From JANMDU01 sp031388245 (lineage in GTDB: Bacteria; Pseudomonadota; Gammaproteobacteria; Burkholderiales; Burkholderiaceae_C), in contig JANNED010000286.1 of NCBI GenBank assembly GCA_031388245.1, positions 1 through 7,607 of the forward strand: a stretch of DNA of 7,607 bases. Direction: 5' to 3'. The translations under genes were made by a program, and so were the position numbers. A model generated the notes under the pieces. That model did no database searches, was not told where the DNA came from, and worked only from the letters and a program-made list of their open reading frames with translations. Within the stretch, counting starts at the first letter, position 1. Every line of letters begins with the position of its first letter. This document shows, piece by piece, positions 1-6,407 of the stretch.

Positions 1-129
1 CCAGGCCAAAAACTCGACGATAAACTCATTCGTGCAGAGATCACAGATGCTGGTTACGACGTTGTGAAACTTGAAGTTTCGTCACTAACTGTGCAGCAGA
101 TTCAATCTGAAATCACTGGCAAAAAATGA
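1..129 (+). CDS. MerP-like heavy-metal-associated (HMA) domain protein, 3' end only
   Basis: The frame is open from the window edge and ends at TGA 127-129, giving the last 42 residues. The visible part has the second half of an HMA (ferredoxin-like) domain: a helix around KLDDKLIRAEITDAGYDV, the conserved Ala-Gly-Tyr turn of this fold, then a strand (VVKLEVS) and a short Lys-rich tail. The CxxC metal-binding loop and any signal peptide would lie upstream, so metal binding cannot be confirmed here. Family knowledge: proteins of this type are usually small periplasmic carriers that hand a soft metal ion to a membrane transporter, like MerP. The stop overlaps the start of the next gene (ATGA at 126-129), which suggests translational coupling and a shared role with that MerT-like protein. 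An HMA chaperone of another kind, for example for copper, is possible. Confidence 0.8.
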   Translation, partial: PGQKLDDKLIRAEITDAGYDVVKLEVSSLTVQQIQSEITGKK

Positions 130-557
130 GCGCCACGCCAAATGGCGCGACTGCCATCGCCCAAGCCGGTGATGGCACCAAGGAATCTCGCAACAGCTTG
201 GTCACCTCGGTGCTGAGCTTGTTTGCGAGCAGTTCCACGCTGATTTGTTGCGCCCTGCCCGCGCTACTCGTGGCGCTGGGCGCGGGCGCAGCGCTCTCAG
301 GGCTGGTGGGTGCATTCCCGCAAATCGTTTGGCTCTCTGAGCACAAGATCGGCCTGTTCATCTTCGCCGGCCTCATGCTCGCAGCCAGCGGCGGCCTGCA
401 GTGGATCAACCGAAATGCGCCCTGCCCGATTGATGCGGCGCTGCGCGATGCTTGCCTGCGAACGCGCAAAGTCTCGCTGCGCGTGTATTGGGTGAGTGTG
501 GGGATCTATTTGGTGGGCGGCTTCTTTGCGTTTGTATTGCCTTGGTTAAGTCGTTGA
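126..557 (+). CDS. MerT-like small membrane metal transport protein
   Basis: This 143-residue protein has about three membrane segments: roughly 33-62, 73-92 and 119-140. The first contains adjacent cysteines C41-C42 followed by Pro and a Gly-rich stretch (ICCALPALLVALGAGA), as in the first helix of MerT. A second pair, C100 and C110, lies in the loop between helices 2 and 3, where MerT has its cytoplasmic cysteine pair. Family knowledge: MerT takes a metal ion from periplasmic MerP and passes it inward through these pairs. I infer a similar role with the HMA protein just upstream, but the metal is unknown: no merR or merA is in view, and the N-terminal tail is longer than in classical MerT. 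The ATG at 126 overlaps the previous stop and has no clear Shine-Dalgarno, as expected for coupled translation. A MerC-like or orphan copper-related membrane protein is the alternative. Confidence 0.72.
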   Translation: MSATPNGATAIAQAGDGTKESRNSLVTSVLSLFASSSTLICCALPALLVALGAGAALSGLVGAFPQIVWLSEHKIGLFIFAGLMLAASGGLQWINRNAPCPIDAALRDACLRTRKVSLRVYWVSVGIYLVGGFFAFVLPWLSR

Positions 558-576
558 CAAGGGTTAAAGTAGCGCA

Positions 577-1932
577 ATGACCCAGACTATTCGCTACACC
601 CTTGTTTCCATCCGCGACGTGCTCACCTCTTTTGGGCCTTTTATTGCATTGGGTGTGTTGCTACTGGGCGCAGCGTATTGGTGGCTCAATCCGAATCCGC
701 CCAAAACTGTGACGTTGGCGACCGGCCCTGCGCAGAGCGCCTATGACGAACTAGGCAAAAAATATGTGGCTTACCTCAAGACCAATGGCATCACTGTCAA
801 AACCGTGCAAACCGAAGGCTCATCGGCCAACTTGAAGCTGCTGCGCGATGGCTTGGTGGATATTGGTTTTGTGCAGGGTGGCACGAACGAGTTAACAGAA
901 GCCGATCAAGACAATTTGGAGACCTTGGGCAGCTTGTTCATGGAGCCGATTTGGTTGTTTTACCGCGAAGATGCTGCGGCCAAATTGCTCCCTACAACAC
1001 CAGACAAAACCAAAAGCAGCCCGAAGGTCACGCCTACACTCGTCGCCATCACCCAATTGCCCGGCTGGCGGCTCAATGTGGGCACTGAAGGCTCGGGCGT
1101 GCCCAAACTGATGACGCGACTGCTGGAGAGCAACCGCGTGGAGCCCAAAGACATCAAGCTCTCCACGCTTGATCAAACGCCCGCGGCGATGGCTTTACTG
1201 GGTGGCGAGGTGGACGCACTTGTTTTTGCCTCTGCGCCCGAATCGCTGATGGTGCAAATGCTGCTGCAAACGCCGGGCATCAAGCTGATGGATTTGCAGC
1301 AAAGCGAGGCCTATTCGCGCCGCTTTAATTTCCTCTCACCCGCCTCGCTGCCGCGTGGCGTGGTGGATTTGGCGTTGGATAATCCAGCGCAAGACGTGCG
1401 CCTGGTGGGCCCCACAGCATCGCTCATCACACGCAACACCACGCATCCGGCCGTGTTGCAATTGTTCACCAGCGCCGCGCATCAAATTCACGGTGTGCCG
1501 GGTTGGTTTGCCAAATCCAAGCAATACCCTAACGCGCAACGCGATGAGCTGCCGATGGCGCAGGAGGCTGAGCGCTATTTGAAAAATGGCCCGCCGCTTT
1601 TGCAGCGCTATTTGCCTTTTTGGATGGCCAATTTGATTGAGCGCATGTGGGTGGCGCTCTCAGTGATCATCGTCGTGCTGCTGCCGCTCTCGCGCATTTT
1701 GCCGCCGCTCTACACCTTCCGCGTGCGCTCACGAATTTTCAAATGGTATGCCCAACTGCGCAGCATTGAAGACCGTGATTCACCTGATCCGCAAGTGCGC
1801 ACGGCCTTGGTCGATGAAATCAACGCGCTCGATGGTATGGTGGAGAAAATCAAAATTCCGCTGTCGCATGCCGATGAGCTCTACGCGCTGCGCAGCAACA
1901 TTCATCTGGTGCGCAAGAAGCTGATGCGCTGA
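577..1932 (+). CDS. TAXI-family TRAP solute-binding protein, membrane-anchored
   Basis: The 451-residue product has an N-terminal membrane segment (about 18-36) with no signal-peptidase site that I can see. A periplasmic solute-binding domain follows (about 42-345). It opens with the family-typical VTLATGP and later shows EGSSANLKLLRDGLVDIGFVQGG and a glycine-rich NVGTEGSGV at about 167-175. A second membrane segment (about 355-378) leads to a basic, helical tail of about 70 residues that should be cytoplasmic. Family knowledge: TAXI proteins bind small organic anions or amino acids and feed TRAP transporters. Here no DctQ/DctM-type permease lies within view, so the partner may be elsewhere or the protein may act differently. 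It starts 19 bases after the MerT-like gene; the AAGGG at 559-563 is rather far (13 bases) from the ATG. It could be co-transcribed with the metal genes. Confidence 0.87.
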   Translation: MTQTIRYTLVSIRDVLTSFGPFIALGVLLLGAAYWWLNPNPPKTVTLATGPAQSAYDELGKKYVAYLKTNGITVKTVQTEGSSANLKLLRDGLVDIGFVQGGTNELTEADQDNLETLGSLFMEPIWLFYREDAAAKLLPTTPDKTKSSPKVTPTLVAITQLPGWRLNVGTEGSGVPKLMTRLLESNRVEPKDIKLSTLDQTPAAMALLGGEVDALVFASAPESLMVQMLLQTPGIKLMDLQQSEAYSRRFNFLSPASLPRGVVDLALDNPAQDVRLVGPTASLITRNTTHPAVLQLFTSAAHQIHGVPGWFAKSKQYPNAQRDELPMAQEAERYLKNGPPLLQRYLPFWMANLIERMWVALSVIIVVLLPLSRILPPLYTFRVRSRIFKWYAQLRSIEDRDSPDPQVRTALVDEINALDGMVEKIKIPLSHADELYALRSNIHLVRKKLMR

Positions 1933-1951
1933 GGGCCATGTGCCGATCGGC

Positions 1952-3874
1952 TCACAGCAGATTCAAATCCGACTGATAACTCGGTGCGGCAGGTGGCGGG
2001 GGCGGCGAACGCAATGGTGCAGGCGATGTGCTCAGCTGCATCATGTCAGACAGATCAGCTGATTGCGGCGGCTCGGGAGGATACGTGTCGTCGGCTTCAT
2101 CTGGATCAGCATCGTCAGACAAGACAGATTCATGCAGCTTTTTGAGCTCAGACATCAATGCATCAATATTGCCTTGTGGATGCTCGATACTGGCCAAACC
2201 CATACGCAACATATGCAGCAAATCGGGCACCAATTGCACCAGCTGCTCTTTGTGTGCGCCAGCCCGCCGCAGCGAAACGCTCCATAGCAGCAAAGCTACC
2301 GCATAGTCATAGCGCTGCTCATCTTGCGGATGCTCTGGATGCAATTGCGCACGCGCCAGCACTTGAGACCAAGGCCCCATGAGCAATTGCTTGACTGCCA
2401 CAGGGGTATCGCTCGCATCGCGCCTGCTCACCAGCTCAAATGCCAAACGACTGGCCAACTGCTTGCGCACTTCCAATTGCGCCAAACCGCGCTCTTTGTC
2501 TTGCGCCAGTTTTTTCAACTCTTGATCTTGCGCCAGCCAAACAGGCTGTAGGCGCGCCAAAGCTTGTTCATACACTTTGGCGCTAGGCTGGGTGACTTGC
2601 GCGACCGCCTCCAGCATTTTTTGCACTGGATTGAAGAAACTCACAAAGCCATCTGCGCCCTCGTTGGCAAACAGCAAACTGCGCTTCACGACAGCATCAA
2701 GGAAAAGCCTCACCGCATGATCTGGCTTGCTGAGCATGGCTGCATCCAATGCAGCCAAACTCTCCAGGGGTTGTTGCAGCTTTTCTAGCGCACTGCGCAC
2801 GGGTGTCGGCACGCGCGCCAAGGCGGGCGTGGTCGCGTTGCGGTAATCGTTGATCAATTTTTCGACCTGGCGCTCTAGGATTTGGGCCGACTCAGCCTCG
2901 GTGCTTGGCATGGGCAGGCCACGCTTGCTCACTTCTAGCATCAGCCGCTCAGACTCTTCAATGTCTTGCATCATGCGAGCCATCTCATCATCGATTTGCG
3001 CCGATTCCACCGGCTCTGGCAGACCTAAAACACCACGCAATTGCTTGACGGTGCGCCATGCATCCTCCGCCAGAGCACGCATTTCTGGCGAAATCTCAGG
3101 CTTGGGCATCAAAGGCGCGGGAAGATCGGGAGGCGCTTTGCCGCCCAAGCCAAACACGTAATCTGCATAGTCTGCAAAATCCTGCGCATCGCTGCCAGGC
3201 GCTGTTTCTCTGCTTCCCGGTGTGCGCAAACTGGCGGCCAATTGCAGATAAGCCCAAGTCAATTGCGTGCCCAAAGCGCCCATTAAGAAATGCGTCCAGA
3301 CCTGGCGCTGCTCAGGGCGGCCTTCGCTGCGAGAGATCAGCTCGAAAATAGCACGGATGTAGCTTTGCGGCCCGAGCGGATTGCCCCGCTGGCTGCCGGC
3401 TGCCAGCACCAAGCGCTCTAGCTGCTCCATTTCGTGGGCGCAAATGCGCAAATCCGCGTTGGGCAAAGCCTGCTCGGCAGCAGGAGGATGCGCAAAAGCA
3501 ATGCGCACCAAAGCGCCAAACTGCTTGACCCAACGGCGGCGGTAGCCATCCATGGCCACAGCAGAAGCATCTAACAACTGGCGCTGCGCGGCATCGGGAT
3601 GTGCAGTCGCTTGACGATCCATGCCCAGCAATGCTCGCCCCACGAGGTTGTCCAAGATTTGAGGCGAAAGCTCCAGCGCCAAAGCCAAGGTATCGCGCAA
3701 GGCAGATGATGCAGGCATCTTGCGCTGCATGAGTGGCGCGGCTGCCGCGCTGCTCTCGGTGGCAAGCCCCAGGGCTGCAGCATGATTTGGCTGCGTGACA
3801 ACAGAGGCACTGGCTGGCGCGGATTGCGGGTCAATCAAGTCGTCGGTTGACAAAGTAGGGAACGGCGTTTGCAT
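1952..3874 (-). CDS. DUF1631-type protein of unknown function
   Basis: I place the start at the ATG whose complement is 3872-3874, giving 640 residues. The frame stays open upstream to a TTG at 4000, but those 42 residues are Cys-rich and unlike the rest. The protein looks soluble and mostly helical, with no signal peptide or membrane segment. A low-complexity Ala/Ser/Pro region (about 15-55) comes first. Two blocks recall the DUF1631 family: NPLGPQSYIRAIFELI at about 165-180, and a C-terminal block at about 490-582 with LLMGPWSQVLARA, LLLWSV and QLVQLVPDLLHMLRMGLASI. A charged, possibly coiled-coil stretch lies at about 447-472. The tail (about 587-640) is acidic, then carries a run of five prolines. 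The function of the family is not known to me. The gene converges on the TAXI gene and diverges from the metallopeptidase gene. The family call comes from remembered motifs, not from a search. Confidence 0.72.
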   Translation of the reverse strand: MQTPFPTLSTDDLIDPQSAPASASVVTQPNHAAALGLATESSAAAAPLMQRKMPASSALRDTLALALELSPQILDNLVGRALLGMDRQATAHPDAAQRQLLDASAVAMDGYRRRWVKQFGALVRIAFAHPPAAEQALPNADLRICAHEMEQLERLVLAAGSQRGNPLGPQSYIRAIFELISRSEGRPEQRQVWTHFLMGALGTQLTWAYLQLAASLRTPGSRETAPGSDAQDFADYADYVFGLGGKAPPDLPAPLMPKPEISPEMRALAEDAWRTVKQLRGVLGLPEPVESAQIDDEMARMMQDIEESERLMLEVSKRGLPMPSTEAESAQILERQVEKLINDYRNATTPALARVPTPVRSALEKLQQPLESLAALDAAMLSKPDHAVRLFLDAVVKRSLLFANEGADGFVSFFNPVQKMLEAVAQVTQPSAKVYEQALARLQPVWLAQDQELKKLAQDKERGLAQLEVRKQLASRLAFELVSRRDASDTPVAVKQLLMGPWSQVLARAQLHPEHPQDEQRYDYAVALLLWSVSLRRAGAHKEQLVQLVPDLLHMLRMGLASIEHPQGNIDALMSELKKLHESVLSDDADPDEADDTYPPEPPQSADLSDMMQLSTSPAPLRSPPPPPAAPSYQSDLNLL

Positions 3875-3883
3875 GAAGTGAAG

Positions 3884-3913
3884 ATTATTGCTGTATTCCG
3901 CGCTGCATGTGAA
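3884..3913 (-). promoter_or_regulatory. Candidate sigma70-like promoter for the DUF1631-type gene
   Basis: Read on the minus strand, TTCACA (complement of 3908-3913; 5 of 6 to TTGACA) is followed after 18 bases by AATAAT (complement of 3884-3889; 5 of 6 to TATAAT). The expected transcription start falls at about 3877, only a few bases before the ATG at 3874. There is no Shine-Dalgarno between them, so the transcript would be almost leaderless. Such pairs arise by chance in AT-rich gaps, so this is only a candidate. Confidence 0.35.
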
Positions 3914-4043
3914 GACGCAGGATGATTCTGCGCAAGGCTGCACAAGAAAGATGCTAGGCCACCACATACCTGCAAAGAAATCACAGGAGCACGTAACCAA
4001 GCGTGACAGCGTCGCACACCTTAAAACGCTTTACACTGTAAGG

Positions 4044-5054
4044 ATGCGCAGCTTCTTGCAACTCACCCTTGATTTGTTTTCTGAGGCGGTGTTGCCTTCA
4101 AAAAACAAAGAAAAACAGCCAGTTGCCAGCATAGAATATACATCCATTGCTATAAAATCAATAGCAAATTCTTCTGCCTTGCTGGCCGAGCCTGCCGCGC
4201 CGCTGGCATCCGTGTTGCACCCTACGCATTTCGCCCACCCGAGAGCCAATCGCCAGGCGCGACTGCACAGCGCAGCCGGCAAGCGCATCGGCCAAGGCGG
4301 CGGAGAATGCATCGTGGCCTACGAGCTGCGCCGCGCCAAACGCAAGACAATTGGCTTTGTGGTGGGCGCAGATGGCCTTGTGGTGAGTGCGCCACGCTGG
4401 GTTCCTCTGTATGAGATCGACAAAGCGCTGCAAGAAAAATCAGCATGGATTGTGAACAAGCTCTCCGAGGCACAAGAGCGGGTGCAAAAACAAAGCCAAG
4501 CGCAAGTGACGTGGCAAGAAGGCGCGGTGATTCCGTTTCTGGGCGAAAGCATGATCCTTGTGATGGATCCGCGTCAATCTTCTCAAGCCTCATCTGCTGC
4601 TCAAAACAAGGCGCCGGCCATGACGCAGCTGCGTACCGATCCGCAGGCGCTGCCCGGCGTGCCACGCCTGACGCTGCATATTGGCCTGCCCCATGATGCT
4701 TCGCCAGAGCGCATTCGCGATAGCGTGCAAGCTTGGCTGATGCGCCAAGCCAAACGCATCTTTGAAGAGCGCTTGAATCATTTTTCACCAAAGCTTGGCG
4801 TGCAATGGACCAAGCTTTCACTGTCCAATGCCAGCAGCCGCTGGGGCAGCGCCGGCAGCGATGGTGCAATCCGCCTGAATTGGCGGCTCATTCATTTCGG
4901 CATGAGTGTGATTGATTACGTCGTCGTGCATGAGCTTTCCCATCTTCGCGTGATGGATCACAGCCCTCGCTTTTGGAGCACGGTGCAATCCATCATGCCT
5001 GATTATGCAGAGCGCAAAGGCATGCTCAAAGATGAAGCCATTCCAAGATGGTAG
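4044..5054 (+). CDS. YgjP-like / M48-family zinc metallopeptidase (DUF45 type)
   Basis: The product is 336 residues when started at ATG 4044, chosen because MRSFLQLTLDLF is the N-terminus I know for this family in Burkholderiales. The frame is open back to a TTG at 3888, but that part looks non-coding. AAGG sits directly against the ATG, too close to act as a normal ribosome site. The zinc motif HELSH (H296, E297, H300) is followed by H306 in MDHSPRFW, giving HExxH-x5-H. The block SNASSRWGS (261-269) with IRLNWRLI (276-283) is also typical. The core runs from about 88 to 336. Residues 13-85 are a variable linker and 176-206 a Ser/Gln/Ala-rich insertion. Family knowledge: YgjP-like proteins are soluble putative metallopeptidases; for E. 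coli YgjP I recall a reported UTP pyrophosphatase activity, so proteolysis should not be assumed. A palindromic repeat lies inside the linker coding sequence at 4147-4167. Confidence 0.88.
   Translation: MRSFLQLTLDLFSEAVLPSKNKEKQPVASIEYTSIAIKSIANSSALLAEPAAPLASVLHPTHFAHPRANRQARLHSAAGKRIGQGGGECIVAYELRRAKRKTIGFVVGADGLVVSAPRWVPLYEIDKALQEKSAWIVNKLSEAQERVQKQSQAQVTWQEGAVIPFLGESMILVMDPRQSSQASSAAQNKAPAMTQLRTDPQALPGVPRLTLHIGLPHDASPERIRDSVQAWLMRQAKRIFEERLNHFSPKLGVQWTKLSLSNASSRWGSAGSDGAIRLNWRLIHFGMSVIDYVVVHELSHLRVMDHSPRFWSTVQSIMPDYAERKGMLKDEAIPRW
4147..4167. repeat. Palindromic repeat copy 1, inside the metallopeptidase gene
   Basis: Two perfect 7-base arms, TTGCTAT (4147-4153) and ATAGCAA (4161-4167), flank a 7-base spacer AAAATCA. 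The same arms and spacer length recur at 5082-5102. This copy is read in frame as about residues 35-42 of the metallopeptidase (IAIKSIA and neighbours) and is clearly more AT-rich than the surrounding coding sequence. I recall similar GCTAT...ATAGC elements scattered through Comamonadaceae genomes, usually between genes. Confidence 0.7.
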
Positions 5055-5080
5055 GCGAGCAAGGGATGTGCATGACAACA

Positions 5081-5103
5081 TTTGCTATATTATTCATAGC
5101 AAA
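5081..5103. repeat. Palindromic repeat copy 2, intergenic
   Basis: Perfect 8-base arms TTTGCTAT (5081-5088) and ATAGCAAA (5096-5103) flank the 7-base spacer ATTATTC. The inner 21 bases match the copy at 4147-4167 at 17 of 21 positions, including all 14 inner arm positions. It lies 26 bases after the metallopeptidase stop. A weak AT-rich hairpin without a following T-run does not look like an intrinsic terminator. Confidence 0.7.
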
Positions 5104-5108
5104 CTACA

Positions 5109-5133
5109 AAGCATTTATGCCGGCAATATGCTT
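5109..5133. repeat. Imperfect dyad upstream of the aminotransferase, possible operator
   Basis: Arms AAGCAT (5109-5114) and ATGCTT (5128-5133) are exact reverse complements and enclose the perfect 8-base palindrome TGCCGGCA (5118-5125), with 3- and 2-base spacers. The dyad lies just upstream of the TAAAAT at 5143-5148, covering where a -35 element would sit. Its position suggests a binding site for a dimeric regulator, but this is inference from symmetry and place only. Confidence 0.4.
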
Positions 5134-5142
5134 ATTTCGCTT

Positions 5143-5148
5143 TAAAAT
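5143..5148 (+). promoter_or_regulatory. Candidate -10 element for the aminotransferase gene
   Basis: TAAAAT matches TATAAT at 5 of 6 positions and lies 25 bases before the ATG at 5174, which would give an untranslated leader of about 15-20 bases. No good -35 hexamer is seen 16-18 bases upstream, where the dyad at 5109-5133 lies; this would fit an activator-dependent or weak promoter. A GAGA at 5163-5166 is the only Shine-Dalgarno-like sequence before the start. Confidence 0.3.
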
Positions 5149-5173
5149 TAACGCCCAACATTGAGAAACACAC

Positions 5174-6349
5174 ATGCTCCCATTCGCCACCCGTCTCCAA
5201 AACGTCGAAACCTCTGCCATCCGTGAAATTTTCAAGCTACTGGGCAAGCCCGGCATCATCAGCTTGGCTGGCGGCTTTCCTGATGCGAATTTGTTCGATG
5301 TGGAGGGCATCCGCGAGGCAAGCGTCAAAGCCTTGGCAGACAACCCTGGCGCGGTCTTGCAATACGGCGCAACAGAAGGCCACGATCCGCTGCGCTCTGA
5401 GATCGCACGATACATGGCCGGCAAAGGTGCAAAAGTTGAGCCGACTGGCTTGATCACCACCACCGGCAGCCAACAAGCGCTCGATCTGATCGGCAAGACG
5501 ATGATCTCCCCCGGCGACAACGTGATTGTGGAGGCGCCCACCTTTCTGGCCACGATTCAGTGCTTTCGCCTCTATGGCGCGAATCTCATCGGCGCACCGA
5601 TTGATGCGAACGGCGTGAAAGTCGATGTGCTGGAGCAGCTCATCATTGAACACAAGCCCAAGCTGATCTACCTCATCCCCACTTTTGGCAACCCCAGCGG
5701 CGCGATGCTGAGTTTGGAGCGGCGCAAGCGCGTGCTGGAGCTGGCTGTGCAACACCGGGTGCTGGTGATTGAAGACGATCCGTATGGTGAGCTGTATTTC
5801 AATGCGCCGCCACCGCCCACTTTGCTCGCGCTGTCAGACGACATCGCCGGCAGCCGCGATTGGCTGGCGCATTGCGGCAGCCTCAGTAAAGTCATGTCGC
5901 CCGGCCTGCGCGTAGGCTGGCTGATTGCGCATCCCTCTCTCCTGCAAAACGCCGTGATGTGCAAGCAATTTTCGGATGCGCACACCAGCAATCTCGCGCA
6001 AGCCACGGCCTACGAATACCTGAAGATGAATCGCATGCAAGCCGCACTCGCCAAAGTGCGCCCTGCGTATGCGCAGCGGGCGCAGGCTCTGTGCGCAAAC
6101 CTGAAAAAAGTGCTCGGCGACGGCATTGAATTTTCTGCGCCACAAGGCGGTATGTTCGTTTGGGCGAGGTTGAATGCGCCCGGCGCTGATGCACGCGAGT
6201 TTGCCAAGCAAGCCATCGAGCGCGGCGTGGCATTCATCCCCGGCACACCGTTTTATGCTGTGAATCCCGATCACGCCACCTTGCGCTTTAGTTTTGCCAC
6301 ATCCAGCATAGAGAAAATCGAAGAAGCTGTGGCGCGGCTCAAAGCCTAA
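5174..6349 (+). CDS. PLP-dependent aminotransferase, class I/II (fold type I, LysN/2-aminoadipate-like)
   Basis: The 391-residue protein is full length for a fold-type I aminotransferase. The N-terminal arm has ISLAGGFPDANLF, typical of the LysN / 2-aminoadipate and MocR-related group. The cofactor residues are visible: the TTGSQQALDLIG loop (96-107) that holds the phosphate, N173 in FGNPSG, D201 and Y204 in EDDPYGELY, the Schiff-base lysine K239 in GSLSKVMSPGLRVGW, R246 for the phosphate, and R371 in LRFSF, which should bind the substrate carboxylate. It transfers an amino group between an amino acid and a 2-oxo acid in the cytoplasm. The substrate (2-aminoadipate, aromatic or branched-chain amino acids, or alanine) cannot be read from sequence. 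There is no N-terminal GntR domain, so it is an enzyme rather than a MocR regulator. It stands alone behind its own intergenic region, so I leave the gene unnamed. Confidence 0.93.
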   Translation: MLPFATRLQNVETSAIREIFKLLGKPGIISLAGGFPDANLFDVEGIREASVKALADNPGAVLQYGATEGHDPLRSEIARYMAGKGAKVEPTGLITTTGSQQALDLIGKTMISPGDNVIVEAPTFLATIQCFRLYGANLIGAPIDANGVKVDVLEQLIIEHKPKLIYLIPTFGNPSGAMLSLERRKRVLELAVQHRVLVIEDDPYGELYFNAPPPPTLLALSDDIAGSRDWLAHCGSLSKVMSPGLRVGWLIAHPSLLQNAVMCKQFSDAHTSNLAQATAYEYLKMNRMQAALAKVRPAYAQRAQALCANLKKVLGDGIEFSAPQGGMFVWARLNAPGADAREFAKQAIERGVAFIPGTPFYAVNPDHATLRFSFATSSIEKIEEAVARLKA

Positions 6350-6407
6350 AGCAGTCACGAGACCACATCGCTTCACAAGCCTTTGTTTTTCTGTCAATAT
6401 TATTCCT

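Noticed and set aside
554..559. Perfect TTGACA as a -35 box for the TAXI gene
   Set aside because: The -10 position 17 bases downstream would fall on the TAXI start codon itself and does not resemble TATAAT.
1942..1951. Palindrome GCCGATCGGC between the TAXI and DUF1631 stop codons, as a terminator
   Set aside because: It has no loop and no adjacent T-run on either strand, so it cannot form a proper intrinsic terminator hairpin; a 10-base palindrome may be chance.
3875..4000. N-terminal extension of the DUF1631-type protein to a TTG at 4000
   Set aside because: The added 42 residues are Cys- and aromatic-rich, unlike the rest of the protein, and would leave the candidate promoter inside the coding sequence.
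3888..4043. N-terminal extension of the metallopeptidase to a TTG at 3888
   Set aside because: The conserved family N-terminus begins at the ATG at 4044; the extension shows no family similarity and would overlap the divergent gene's promoter.
4222..4869. Minus-strand open frame of 215 codons opposite the metallopeptidase gene
   Set aside because: Its composition (rich in Cys, Arg, Ala and Ser) is typical of a noncoding shadow, and the plus strand encodes conserved family motifs over the same bases.
6381..6390. T-rich run after the aminotransferase gene as an intrinsic terminator
   Set aside because: No GC-rich stem precedes the T-run, so it does not make a terminator.
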